From NCBI GenBank assembly GCA_017432565.1, contig JAFRIW010000031.1, positions 1 through 45,133 on the forward strand: a stretch of DNA of 45,133 nt. Reading direction: 5' to 3'. This DNA comes from Lachnospiraceae bacterium. GTDB taxonomy: Bacteria; Bacillota; Clostridia; Lachnospirales; Lachnospiraceae. Under the pieces are notes generated by a model that searched no databases, was not told where the DNA came from, and saw nothing but the letters and a program-made list of their open reading frames with translations. Made by a program: the position numbers and the translations under genes. This document shows positions 7,915 to 17,034 of this stretch, piece after piece. Positions within the stretch are counted from its first letter, which is position 1. The number at the start of each line of letters is the position of its first letter.

Positions 7915-9810
7915 ATGTGCGGAATCTGCGGATTTGTTTCCAGACAGAATATCAGCCGGGAGCAGCTGGGCGCGATGAATGATTCGATGATTCACCGCGG
8001 GCCGGACGATGCCGGCGTGGAGATCGGACCGGCGCAGGACGGGTATTTTCTCGGCATGGCGCAGCGGCGCCTTGCCATCATTGATCTCTCGCCCCTCGGG
8101 CACCAGCCCATGTCCACACCGGACGGACTGGTGACGATTGTCTTCAACGGAGAGATATACAATTTCCTGGAGCTGAAGAAGGAACTGAGTGATTATCCTT
8201 TCCGCGGCGGGAGCGACACGGAGGTGATTCTGGCCGCCTATCTGAAGTGGGGCGAGGCGTGCGTGTCGAGACTGAACGGCATGTTCGCCATTGCACTGTA
8301 TGATCACAGGAGCGGCGAACTGTTTCTGATGCGAGACCGCATCGGCAAGAAGCCGCTTTATTACTGGGCGGAGGACGGCAATATTGTCTTCGCCTCCGAG
8401 CTCAAGCCGCTGATGCTCTGCCCGGGCTTCCCGCGGCAGATCCGGCGCGATGTGCTGCCGCGCTATCTTTTCCAGCAGTATATCAACGCGCCCGAGACCA
8501 TCTTCCAAAGCGTTTACAAGTTGGAGCCCGGCAGCGTTCTGCGCTTTAAGGCCGGGGAAATCTCCTGCCGGAAGTACTGGGATATCGCGCAGGTTTACCG
8601 GGAGAAGAGCAGCGACCCCGTGTCCTCCTATGAGGAGGCAAAATCCGGCCTGAAGGAACATCTGATGCGGGCGACGGGTCTGCGCATGATCGCGGACGTG
8701 CCGCTGGGAGCTTTTCTGTCCGGCGGTTATGACTCCTCGCTGGTCTCCGCCATCGCACAGGCGCAGCTCGGATCGGAGCCGCTCAAGACCTTCTCGATCG
8801 GCTTTACGAATGAAGCCTACAATGAGGCCGGCTATGCCCGCGCAGTCGCGGAGCACCTTGGCACGGAACACACGGAGCAGATCATCAGCGAGGACGAAAT
8901 GTTCGAGCTGGTGGAGAGCATCCCGAAGTATTTTGACGAGCCCTTCGCGGACAGCAGCCAGATCCCGACCATGCTGGTCTCCATGTTGGCGAGAAGAAGA
9001 GTCACCGTGGCGCTCTCCGGCGACGGCGGCGACGAGTTTTACTGCGGCTACGGCATTTACGACAATGTGCAGCAGGCACAGCGCCTGGATGCAATCGGGG
9101 CAGTTGCCCACAGCCTCGGACAACTCAGACTCGGCGGGAAGACCCTGGAGACGCGCTATCCCTTCCGGGTGCGGGTGATCTCCGGCAACCGTGATCCCGA
9201 GACGAAGACTCAGTTCGGCGCGGGCAGCTACGTGGACTTCGCGAAGGAGATGATTTCCGCCAAGGGCGCGCAGATACTGCCGGTCGGCTATCCCATCGAG
9301 AGCCGCTACGGCGTGGACAACTGGCAGATCCGCCGGATGCTGCTGGACATGGACACCTATCTTCCGGGCGATATTCTGTGTAAAGTCGACCGCGCCTCGA
9401 TGAAGTATTCCCTGGAGGCGCGCTGCCCGATTCTGGACCCGGAGGTCATGGAATATTCCTTCCGGATTCCGCACGAATTCAAGTACCGCAGCGGGGAGAA
9501 AAAAGCGATCCTGAAGGACATCGCTTACGATTTTATTCCGAAGGAGCTGCTCGAACGGCCCAAGAAGGGCTTCTCCGTGCCGCTGGACGAGTGGCTGCGG
9601 GGGCCTCTCAGGGCGCAGCTGACCGATTATATCGACCGGGACAGACTGATCCGGCAGGGACTTTTCGACGCGGACTTTACGATCCGTTTTATACAGGATT
9701 ATCTGGAGAAAGGAGACGGAGGACCCGCCACCGGCGCGAACTTCAGCAAGCTTACCTGGTCCTTCTTCGTCTTCCAGCAGTGGTATGAGGCTTACATGAC
9801 AAATGGCTAA
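7915..9810 (+). CDS. asnB: AsnB-type glutamine amidotransferase (asparagine synthase family), copy 1
   Basis: The family hydrolyses glutamine and uses ATP to amidate a carboxylate, classically aspartate. Residues 1-190 form the Ntn glutaminase domain, with the nucleophile Cys2 in MCGICGFVS, plus RGPDDAG and IVFNGEIYNFLEL. The synthetase domain starts near 240 and has the PP-loop GAFLSGGYDSSLVSA (about 267-281), LKTFSIGF, FDEPFADSSQIPT, SGDGGDEF and CKVDRASMKYSLEARCPILD. The length of 631 residues is normal. It overlaps the next glycosyltransferase by eight bases. Placement inside a polysaccharide locus suggests it may amidate a sugar carboxylate (uronate to uronamide) or supply an amino acid, rather than being the housekeeping enzyme; the sequence alone does not settle this. 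Confidence 0.9.
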   Translation: MCGICGFVSRQNISREQLGAMNDSMIHRGPDDAGVEIGPAQDGYFLGMAQRRLAIIDLSPLGHQPMSTPDGLVTIVFNGEIYNFLELKKELSDYPFRGGSDTEVILAAYLKWGEACVSRLNGMFAIALYDHRSGELFLMRDRIGKKPLYYWAEDGNIVFASELKPLMLCPGFPRQIRRDVLPRYLFQQYINAPETIFQSVYKLEPGSVLRFKAGEISCRKYWDIAQVYREKSSDPVSSYEEAKSGLKEHLMRATGLRMIADVPLGAFLSGGYDSSLVSAIAQAQLGSEPLKTFSIGFTNEAYNEAGYARAVAEHLGTEHTEQIISEDEMFELVESIPKYFDEPFADSSQIPTMLVSMLARRRVTVALSGDGGDEFYCGYGIYDNVQQAQRLDAIGAVAHSLGQLRLGGKTLETRYPFRVRVISGNRDPETKTQFGAGSYVDFAKEMISAKGAQILPVGYPIESRYGVDNWQIRRMLLDMDTYLPGDILCKVDRASMKYSLEARCPILDPEVMEYSFRIPHEFKYRSGEKKAILKDIAYDFIPKELLERPKKGFSVPLDEWLRGPLRAQLTDYIDRDRLIRQGLFDADFTIRFIQDYLEKGDGGPATGANFSKLTWSFFVFQQWYEAYMTNG

Positions 9811-10900
9811 GCTCGCACTTTTTATCAGCTCTCTTAATCGGGGCGGCTCCGAGCGGGAGGCAGTGAATATCGCGGAGAATTTCCTGAAGAACGGTCATCA
9901 GGTCCTGATTGTGACGCAGTACGTGAATGAGGATGAATATCCGCTGCCGGACGGCGCCGTCCGGATCCTCGCCGAGCGGGAGGAGCCCTACGGGGACTCC
10001 GCTGCCGAGCGGATCCGGGGCTTTGCGGACCGGTTCCTTCGGCTTCGCCGGATCTGGAAGAAAGAGCGCCCCGACGTCGTGCTCTCTTTCATCGGGAAAA
10101 ACAACGTCATGGCGATTGTGACGGCGATGGGCACCGGCGTGCCGGTCGTCGCGCATGTACAGGGCGAAGCGGCGCTGGAATACCCCGAAGGATCGCTTCG
10201 GAAAGCGGCGTTTGTCACCTTCCGGCACGCGGCGGGTGTGGCGCTCCAGACCGAGCGGTCGCGCAGCTTCTTCCCGCCTGCCGTTCAGGCAAAATGTGAC
10301 GTGCTGGCGAATGCGCTCTCCCCGGATTTTATCCGGCCGCCCTACACCGGTCTGAAGGAGAAGACCATCACCACGGTCGGCCGGCTGGACCGGAACAAAA
10401 ACCAGCGGATGCTGCTGAAAGCCTTTGCCCGGATCGCGGAAAATTATCCGGACTATAAGCTGCAGATCTTCGGAGACGGAGAGGACCGGGAAATCCTCGA
10501 AAACATGCGCAGTGAGCTGGGATTAACCGATCGGGTCAACATGCCGGGGAGTATCCGGAACGTAGCAGAGGAGCTGGAAAAGACGTCCCTCTTCGTGCTC
10601 ACATCCGACTCCGAGGGACTGCCCAATGCACTGATCGAGGCGATGGCGCTGGGCGTGCCCAGCATTTCGACGGACACCCCCTCCGGCGGTCCCGCCCAGC
10701 TAATTGAGGACGGTGTAAACGGCCTCCTGATCCCGCCGGGCGATGAGGATGCGCTCACCCGGGCAATGCGGCAGATGCTGGATCACCCGGAAGCGGCAGC
10801 GCGGATGGGCGAAGCGGCGAGAGCCGTGACAGACACCTATGCGCCGGAAACTGCCATGCAGAGATGGCGGGAATATCTGCTCTCGAAAGTGAAGAAATAA
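9803..10900 (+). CDS. GT4-family glycosyltransferase
   Basis: A 365-residue GT-B enzyme expected to act on the cytoplasmic face of the membrane. The N-terminus LALFISSLNRGGSEREAVNIA is the usual acceptor-domain start. The donor half has TVGRLDRNKNQRMLLKAFA near residue 193, LQIFGDGEDREILENM and the E-x7-E signature SDSEGLPNALIEAMALGVP followed by TPSGGPAQLIEDGVNGLLIPPGD. The start overlaps the stop of the upstream asnB by eight bases, which points to translational coupling. It resembles the first GT4 of the locus in layout but lacks that enzyme's late insertion. The sugar transferred is unknown. Confidence 0.9.
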   Translation: MAKLALFISSLNRGGSEREAVNIAENFLKNGHQVLIVTQYVNEDEYPLPDGAVRILAEREEPYGDSAAERIRGFADRFLRLRRIWKKERPDVVLSFIGKNNVMAIVTAMGTGVPVVAHVQGEAALEYPEGSLRKAAFVTFRHAAGVALQTERSRSFFPPAVQAKCDVLANALSPDFIRPPYTGLKEKTITTVGRLDRNKNQRMLLKAFARIAENYPDYKLQIFGDGEDREILENMRSELGLTDRVNMPGSIRNVAEELEKTSLFVLTSDSEGLPNALIEAMALGVPSISTDTPSGGPAQLIEDGVNGLLIPPGDEDALTRAMRQMLDHPEAAARMGEAARAVTDTYAPETAMQRWREYLLSKVKK

Positions 10901-10939
10901 CAGAAGGAATTTTCGGAAGAAACAGGAACAGACTGCTGA

Positions 10940-12025
10940 ATGTTTAAGAAAGAAGGACTCAGGCAGGCCGTCAAAGGGGCCGCCTTCACAGCTATATTTC
11001 TCATCGCGCTGGTGATGCTGACCTACATGCTGCGCACCAACGGACCGCTGAAGGACCGCTTTGTCGGTTTCTATGCGGAGCCGAAGAACAGCGTGGATGT
11101 CATCATGATCGGATCGAGCCCGGTCTCCCCCTGCTATGCTGCACCGCAGCTGTACGGAGAGACAGGTATTGTCATGTACCCGCTCGCCACAAACCTCCAG
11201 CGGCCGGTGGCACAGCTGTATCTGGCTAAGGAGGCCTTAAAGCGCCAGAAGCCGGCGCTGATGGTTTTTGAAGTCCGCATGTACACGGCCGTGGAGGTCG
11301 ACATGGTCAACAACATGGCCTATACCCGCGGCGTCACGGACAACCTGCGCTACTCGAAGAACCGGATTGATGTCATCAATGCCATGATGGATGAGGCTGT
11401 GGCCTACAACGCCTGGCTGGACGACACGAAGCCGTATACGTACTATTTTGACATTTTCAAGTACCACTCCAACTACCGCTCGCTGATCGACCCGCATCAG
11501 TGGGCGACGGCGCTGTACTCGCTCCCGGATCCGCACAAGGGCTACGAGGAGCAGAGAGGCCTCGAGGAGCCGAACGTCATTAAGAACCCGGCAGTAAAAG
11601 AGGCCATTCCGATCCAGGATGTGCAGGAGGAACGACTGCTCGCGCTGCTGGATTATCTGAAGGAAAACCATCAGGAGGCACTGTTCATCCTGACACCGTT
11701 CCAGGAGACAGAGGAACAGGCGGGGAAGCTGCTGACCATACAGAAGATCGTGGAAGAGAACGGTTTTGCCTATCTGGATCTGAACGAAGCCATCGACGAG
11801 ATGGAAATCGACGGACTGACCGATTATTATGACAACCGGGCGCACACCAACGCGCTGGGCGCCGAAAAGGTGACGGCGTATTTCGGCCGGTGGCTGCGGG
11901 AGAACTATGATCTGCCGGACCGCAGAAACGATGCGGCGTACGCCTCCTGGGACGCGGCCTACGCGCAGTGGCAGGGAGAACACGAAGCGGCAGTCAGCGA
12001 AATCTTAAGCAAGGTGGGAAACTGA
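10940..12025 (+). CDS. Membrane-anchored SGNH-like hydrolase/acyltransferase (DltD/AlgJ-like)
   Basis: A 361-residue protein with one N-terminal transmembrane segment (about residues 12-32, AAFTAIFLIALVMLTYML) and the rest presumably outside the membrane. VDVIMIGSSPVSPCYA near residue 55 matches the block-I GxSx nucleophile loop of SGNH proteins, and LTDYYDNRAHTNALGAEKV near residue 295 matches the C-terminal Asp/His block. Proteins of this build O-acetylate or otherwise esterify extracellular polymers. It ends exactly where the second asnB begins. The ribosome site is weak. The family call is from motifs only; a role in polymer modification is inferred from the neighbours. Confidence 0.65.
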   Translation: MFKKEGLRQAVKGAAFTAIFLIALVMLTYMLRTNGPLKDRFVGFYAEPKNSVDVIMIGSSPVSPCYAAPQLYGETGIVMYPLATNLQRPVAQLYLAKEALKRQKPALMVFEVRMYTAVEVDMVNNMAYTRGVTDNLRYSKNRIDVINAMMDEAVAYNAWLDDTKPYTYYFDIFKYHSNYRSLIDPHQWATALYSLPDPHKGYEEQRGLEEPNVIKNPAVKEAIPIQDVQEERLLALLDYLKENHQEALFILTPFQETEEQAGKLLTIQKIVEENGFAYLDLNEAIDEMEIDGLTDYYDNRAHTNALGAEKVTAYFGRWLRENYDLPDRRNDAAYASWDAAYAQWQGEHEAAVSEILSKVGN

Positions 12026-13909
12026 ATGTGCGGAATCTGCGGCCTGGTGAATTTCGGCCGGGCGACACAGGAAAATATTGAGCGGATGAAGGGGCGGATG
12101 GTCCACCGCGGACCGGATGCGGACGGAACGTGGCTGTCGGAGGACGGCGCGGTCGGTCTGGGGCATCGACGTCTTTCGATTCTGGAGCTCTCGGAAAAAG
12201 GCGCACAGCCCATGGTGTCCCATTCCGGGCGCTATGTGCTGGTTTACAACGGCGAGATCTACAACCACATGGAGGTCGCCGAGACGCTGAACCGGGAGGG
12301 AAAGCTTCCCTACCTGCGCGGCACCTCCGACTCGGAGATTCTGCTGGAGGCACTCGAGGTCTGGGGCGTTCAGACGGCCCTGACCCGCTGCAAAGGCATG
12401 TTCGCCTTCGGACTGTATGACCGGCAGGAGAAGGTACTTGTCCTCGCCCGGGACCGGGTCGGCGAAAAGCCTCTGTACTACGGTTTTGTGAAGAATGCCT
12501 TCGCATTCGCTTCCGATCTGGGCTGCCTTGCCGTGCTGGATGATTTTGACAAAGAGATCGACCCTGCGGTGCTGGATCCGTATTTTACCCACGGCTACAT
12601 TCCGGCGCCCTATACGATTTACAGGGGAATTTACAAGCTTCTCCCCGGCACGGTCCTCACGCTTTCCGCGCCGTTTACGCAGGAGAAGATACAGACGGCG
12701 CCCTATTGGAGCGTCCTGGATGCGGCAAAATACGGCGCTGCGCATCCTTTCATGGGCACGCGGAAGGAGGCTTCCGAGGAACTGGAGCGTCTGATCCGCG
12801 CGTCGGTGCGGGGACAGATGATTTCGGACGTGCCGCTGGGCGCATTTCTCTCCGCCGGCATCGACTCGCCGACGATTGTGTCGCTGATGCAGGCGCAGAG
12901 CATGAAGAAGGTCCGGACCTTTACCATCGGAATGGCCGAAAAGGATTATAATGAAGCTGAGATCGCCGCTCAGATCGCGCAGCATCTCGGGACGGACCAC
13001 ACACAGATGATGATCACGGAGCAGGATGCGATGAATGTCATCCCGCTGATTCCGCAGATGTTTGCGGAGCCCTTCGCCGACAGCAGCCAGATTCCGACTT
13101 ATCTGGTGAGCGCGCTGACCAGGCAGCATGTGACCGTGTCCCTCTCGGGCGACGCGGGCGACGAGCTGTTCTGCGGGTACACGACCTATGCCTCCGCTGA
13201 GCGGATCCGGAACCGGTACGCGTCTGTCCCGGCGCCGCTTCGGGCGGCGGGAAGCGCTCTGATCCTGCACACGCCTCTGCAGAAGAAAGAAGCCCTGCGG
13301 ATTCAGGCGCGGCTGATGCAGGCAAACTGCCCGGAGGAGATCTACAGAAGATCCTTTGACACGGATCCGCTGACGCACCGGATCGCTCTTCAGAAAGGCG
13401 CGGCGCTCCGGACGGATGCGCTGGGACCGGATGAGATGGGAAATCCCTGTCGGGATCTGATGCTGATGGATCTCATGATGTATCATCCGGATGATATACT
13501 GGTAAAGGTGGACCGGACTGCGATGGCGGTCTCCCTGGAGACGCGGATACCGCTGCTGGACCGGGACGTCGTGGAATTTGCCATGACGCTGCCGACAGAT
13601 TATCTGCGGGATGCGCAGACCGGAAAAGGCAAGCTGGTGCTGCGGGATATTCTGTACCGCTATGTGCCGCAGGAGATGATGGAGCGGCCCAAGAAGGGCT
13701 TCGGCATTCCGATCTCTTCGTGGCTGAAAGAGGAGCCGCTGCGCAGCTGGGCGGCGGAGCTGTTAAATGAAAATATCATCCGGCAGCAGGGACTCTTAAA
13801 TCCTGAGACAGTCAGCCGGATTTACACAGACTTTACGGAGCGGGGTGTATTCAGGCCGCAGCTGTGGTATCTGCTGATGTTTGAGGCCTGGATGCAGCAG
13901 GAATTTTAG
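12026..13909 (+). CDS. AsnB-type glutamine amidotransferase, copy 2, with altered PP-loop
   Basis: A 627-residue second member of the asparagine synthase family. The glutaminase domain is intact: Cys2 in MCGICGLVNF, HRGPDADGTW and VYNGEIYNHMEV. The synthetase domain has TFTIGMAEKDYNEAE, FAEPFADSSQIPTYL, SGDAGDELFCGY and VKVDRTAMAVSLETRIPLLD, but the ATP-binding PP-loop reads GAFLSAGIDSPTIVSL (about 273-288): the usual SGGxDSS is SAGxDSP. It may still bind ATP with changed kinetics, or have a specialised role. The start directly abuts the preceding stop and has an AAGGTGGG site. It and copy 1 bracket a GT4 and an SGNH gene, which suggests a shared product rather than simple redundancy. Confidence 0.88.
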   Translation: MCGICGLVNFGRATQENIERMKGRMVHRGPDADGTWLSEDGAVGLGHRRLSILELSEKGAQPMVSHSGRYVLVYNGEIYNHMEVAETLNREGKLPYLRGTSDSEILLEALEVWGVQTALTRCKGMFAFGLYDRQEKVLVLARDRVGEKPLYYGFVKNAFAFASDLGCLAVLDDFDKEIDPAVLDPYFTHGYIPAPYTIYRGIYKLLPGTVLTLSAPFTQEKIQTAPYWSVLDAAKYGAAHPFMGTRKEASEELERLIRASVRGQMISDVPLGAFLSAGIDSPTIVSLMQAQSMKKVRTFTIGMAEKDYNEAEIAAQIAQHLGTDHTQMMITEQDAMNVIPLIPQMFAEPFADSSQIPTYLVSALTRQHVTVSLSGDAGDELFCGYTTYASAERIRNRYASVPAPLRAAGSALILHTPLQKKEALRIQARLMQANCPEEIYRRSFDTDPLTHRIALQKGAALRTDALGPDEMGNPCRDLMLMDLMMYHPDDILVKVDRTAMAVSLETRIPLLDRDVVEFAMTLPTDYLRDAQTGKGKLVLRDILYRYVPQEMMERPKKGFGIPISSWLKEEPLRSWAAELLNENIIRQQGLLNPETVSRIYTDFTERGVFRPQLWYLLMFEAWMQQEF

Positions 13910-13975
13910 CAGATAAAGAACAGATCGAAACAGACGGAAAATACAGCAGAAAAACGAAAGGACAGGTGCCGGAAA

Positions 13976-14998
13976 ATGATCGGAATTCGGATGGAAGGCG
14001 GACTCGGAAACCAGATGTTCCAGTATGCGCTGTTTCTGCAGCTTCGCGCCCTGGGGCGGGATGTATTTATGGACGATACGGCCGGTTATGAAAATCAGGC
14101 TGCGGACACCGTGCTTCGTCCGGTCCGGCTGAAGGAAGCGTTCGGGATCGATTACCCGGTCCTCAGCAAAGAGGACCGCTGGAGACTGACGGACTCTTAT
14201 CCGGGCATTTTCAACGCGATCAAGCGGAAACTCCGCGGCAGAAAGAGTCTGGAGATGCACGATAAGAATCTCACCTTCGATGAGAAATTCCTTGAGACAG
14301 AGGAAGGTTATTTCACCGGCTATTTCCAGAGCTATAAGTATTTTGCCGGACTCGATGAGACAGAAGGCGCTGTCCGGAAGGCGTTTGCCTTCCGGGAGAA
14401 TATTCTGGAGGATCTGCCCGGTCATCAGGAAATCTTAAGGCAGATCCGGGCGGCGAAGGAGCAGGGCATTGAGACCTGCGCGCTGCATCTGCGGCTGGGC
14501 GATTATCTCGACAAGCCGGAGCTGTACGGAGGAATCTGCACGGATAACTATTATCAGGCCGCCGTGCGGGATATGCTGAACAGCACAGGGAGCAGAGTCC
14601 GCTTCTATGTTTTCTCGAACGGCCCGGAGACCGCAGGGGACTGGGTGAAAAGAACTTTTACGGGCCCGGACTATGAAGGGGCGGAGTTCACCTGTGTCAG
14701 CGGTGCGGATGAGGAGCACGCGGAGAAGGATCTGTATCTGATGACACAGTGCCACAGCTTTATCCTGGCCAACAGCAGCTTCAGCTGGTGGGCGGCGTAC
14801 CTGGGCAAAGAGCGCGGCGCGGACGGACCGGTGAATCCGCTTCTCGAGCCGGAGAAGCTTCCCTCCATGGTGATCGCGCCGTCGCGCTGGCTCAATCTCC
14901 CCGAGCAGGAAGTCGGAACGGATATTTACACACCGGATATGATCCGGATTGACGAAAACGGCGAATATGCGCCGGGAGCGGGACTGGGACTGTTATGA
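13976..14998 (+). CDS. GT11-family alpha-1,2-fucosyltransferase
   Basis: A 340-residue glycosyltransferase of the GT11 family, which commonly transfers fucose from GDP-fucose to galactose in an alpha-1,2 link. It begins MIGIRMEGGLGNQMFQYALF, the typical donor-side GGLGNQMFQYA motif. The HxRxGDY block is present as CALHLRLGDYLDKPE near residue 168, and the C-terminal block is ILANSSFSWWAAYLG near 263. The length is slightly above the usual 290-310. The following epimerase gene starts on its stop codon (ATGA overlap). No GDP-fucose synthesis genes are in the window, so fucose would have to come from elsewhere or the enzyme uses another sugar. Confidence 0.88.
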   Translation: MIGIRMEGGLGNQMFQYALFLQLRALGRDVFMDDTAGYENQAADTVLRPVRLKEAFGIDYPVLSKEDRWRLTDSYPGIFNAIKRKLRGRKSLEMHDKNLTFDEKFLETEEGYFTGYFQSYKYFAGLDETEGAVRKAFAFRENILEDLPGHQEILRQIRAAKEQGIETCALHLRLGDYLDKPELYGGICTDNYYQAAVRDMLNSTGSRVRFYVFSNGPETAGDWVKRTFTGPDYEGAEFTCVSGADEEHAEKDLYLMTQCHSFILANSSFSWWAAYLGKERGADGPVNPLLEPEKLPSMVIAPSRWLNLPEQEVGTDIYTPDMIRIDENGEYAPGAGLGLL

Positions 14999-15936
14999 CA
15001 GTGAACAACGGAAAAACACTCGTCCTCGGGGCCGGCGGCTTCATCGGGACGAACCTGTGCGGCGCACTCTGCGCCCGGGGGGCGGACCTGATCCTGTTTG
15101 ACCGCTTTTTTGCGCAGGAGAAGGCACAGAGATGGCAGGGACAGGCGCAGCTTGTCACCGGGAGCTTCGACGGGGAGACAGATTTTGACAGCCTCACGGA
15201 AGGCGTGCAGACCGTCTATCACCTGATCAGCACCACCTGCCCGACCAACTCCAACATGGACATCGCGGCGGAGTACACGGACAACGTCCTGCCCACGGTG
15301 CGTCTTCTGGACGCCTGTGTGAGAAACGGTGTACAGCGTGTGATTTTTCTCTCCTCGGGCGGAACAGTCTACGGAAAGGACCACACCGGGGTATGCCGGG
15401 AAGAGGACGACGCGTTTCCGATTTCCTCCTACGGCGTGCAGAAGCTCACGATTGAAAAGCTCCTGTATCTGTATCAGTATCTGCACGGACTGGACTACCG
15501 GATCATCCGGCTCTCCAACCCCTACGGTCCGCACCAGCGGCCGGACGGCGTGCAGGGCGTCGTGACGACCTTCCTCTACAGGACGCTGAAGGGTGAACCG
15601 ATCCGTCTGTACGGAGACGGAAGCGTCGTGCGCGATTATATTTATATTGACGACGCCGTGCGGGGCATTCTGGCCATTGCACAGGACGGAGCGCCGCGCA
15701 GGCTGTATAATCTCGGAAGCGGACAGGGAACCTCCGTGGCACAGCTGATCAGGCTGCTGCCGGAGGTGACGGGACAGACACCGGTGGTGGAGCATCTGCC
15801 CGCGCGGGCAGCGGACGTGCCGGTGAACATCCTGGATGTTTCGCGGTTTCATGCAGATTTTGACATCGGGGCGTTTCTTCCGCTGAAGGAAGGAATGCGC
15901 CGCACAGTGGATTTCTTTAAGAATGCAGAGCTATAA
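14995..15936 (+). CDS. NAD-dependent sugar-nucleotide epimerase/dehydratase
   Basis: A 313-residue extended short-chain dehydrogenase. The NAD-binding loop is LVLGAGGFIGTNLC near residue 10; catalytic parts are FLSSGGTVYGKDHTG (Ser/Thr) near 115 and SSYGVQKLTIEKLL (YxxxK) near 143, followed by RLSNPYGPHQRPDG and RDYIYIDD. These match the UDP-glucose 4-epimerase / dTDP-glucose dehydratase superfamily. Because a clear galE lies at 35607, this copy probably makes a different nucleotide sugar for the locus. It overlaps the upstream fucosyltransferase by 4 bases and the downstream GT2 by 14 bases. The exact reaction cannot be called. Confidence 0.85.
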   Translation: MTVNNGKTLVLGAGGFIGTNLCGALCARGADLILFDRFFAQEKAQRWQGQAQLVTGSFDGETDFDSLTEGVQTVYHLISTTCPTNSNMDIAAEYTDNVLPTVRLLDACVRNGVQRVIFLSSGGTVYGKDHTGVCREEDDAFPISSYGVQKLTIEKLLYLYQYLHGLDYRIIRLSNPYGPHQRPDGVQGVVTTFLYRTLKGEPIRLYGDGSVVRDYIYIDDAVRGILAIAQDGAPRRLYNLGSGQGTSVAQLIRLLPEVTGQTPVVEHLPARAADVPVNILDVSRFHADFDIGAFLPLKEGMRRTVDFFKNAEL

Positions 15937-17005
15937 AAGGACAGAACTGAAAGGGGCCGGAAAGATTCCGGCGGACAGGCAGACGGAGACGATCAGCATC
16001 GCGGTGGCAGTTTACAACGGCGAGGCGTACCTGCACCGGTGCATCGACTCCCTGCTGAACCAGACCTATCAAAATCTGGAGATCATTCTGGTGGATGACG
16101 GCTCCACGGATGAAAGCCCCCGGATCTGCGACGCTTATGCGGAGAAAGATCCGCGGGTGAAGGTCGTGCATAAGAAAAACGGCGGGCTGGCCTCGGGCCG
16201 CAACGCCGGCATCGATGCCGCGACGGGGACCTACATGGCCTTTTTCGACGAGGACGACTGGGCGGAGCCGGAGATGTATGAGAATCTCCTGTGGGCGCTG
16301 AAGGAATACGGCGCGGATCTGGCCGTGACCAGGTACCGCTGGGTGTATCAGGACGGCACCGCGGAGGCGTCGACCGATTCGGTCATTCTCATGGAAGGAC
16401 AGGAAGCGCTGGAACAGTACATCCATGAAAACGACGCGATTCAGATTCAGAATGCCGCCTGGAACAAACTGTATCCCCGCGCGCTGATCGGGGATCTGCG
16501 GTTTGAGGAGAACCGCTGGTACGAGGATGTTCTGTATACCACGAAGCTCCTGACGAAGGTCAGCCGGGTCGTCTATCTGGATCAGGCTCTGTACAATTAT
16601 GTCTGCGACCGGCCCGGCAGCTATATGAACCAGGGCGTGAGCCCGCGGATCCTGACGGACCTGATTCCGATCTTCCGCGACCGGAGCGCCTTCCTTGAAG
16701 AAATCGGCCGGGAGGATCTGGCCTGCCTGCACAACACCTTCTTTTACAAGCGCATGCTGCAGTATTACCGGCAGGCTGCGCAGAGCAGTGAGGCGCCGGA
16801 GGAAAAGGCGCGCAAAATGCGGCAGCTTCGGGAGGAGATCCTGCGGGAGAGGCCGAATTTTGACAAGGCCTACGCCGCGGAGGGGGTCAGCCCCAACGAG
16901 AAGAGAAAGATGCAGCTGTTTCTGTTCTCACCCAGGCTCTACCTGCTGGCGATGGATGCGGACGAGAAATGGATCGTCCCGCTGAAGCAGAAGCTTCGCT
17001 CGTGA
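15923..17005 (+). CDS. GT2-family glycosyltransferase
   Basis: A 360-residue inverting GT-A enzyme. The nucleotide-sugar and metal sites appear as ISIAVAVYNGEAYLHRC near residue 25, EIILVDDGSTDESPR near 54 and MAFFDEDDWAEPEMYENLL (the DxD-like block) near 105, all in the first 120 residues as expected. The second half, with VYLDQALYNYVCDRPGS, is typical of GT2 enzymes of Gram-positive polysaccharide loci. The ATG at 15923 lies inside the end of the epimerase gene and has a weak ribosome site, consistent with coupled translation; the first 25 residues are not conserved-looking, so a later start is possible. Confidence 0.85.
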   Translation: MQSYKRTELKGAGKIPADRQTETISIAVAVYNGEAYLHRCIDSLLNQTYQNLEIILVDDGSTDESPRICDAYAEKDPRVKVVHKKNGGLASGRNAGIDAATGTYMAFFDEDDWAEPEMYENLLWALKEYGADLAVTRYRWVYQDGTAEASTDSVILMEGQEALEQYIHENDAIQIQNAAWNKLYPRALIGDLRFEENRWYEDVLYTTKLLTKVSRVVYLDQALYNYVCDRPGSYMNQGVSPRILTDLIPIFRDRSAFLEEIGREDLACLHNTFFYKRMLQYYRQAAQSSEAPEEKARKMRQLREEILRERPNFDKAYAAEGVSPNEKRKMQLFLFSPRLYLLAMDADEKWIVPLKQKLRS

Positions 17006-17034
17006 CACAGATACAGAACAGACGGAAAGTAAGA

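Noticed and set aside
7645..9474. Long antisense open frame of 609 codons against the first asnB
   Set aside because: Shadow of a GC-rich coding gene; the protein is full of His, Arg, Leu, Val and Ala without recognisable motifs. The same holds for antisense frames at 1552-2802, 12005-13486, 31507-33189, 37461-38468 and 41584-43176.
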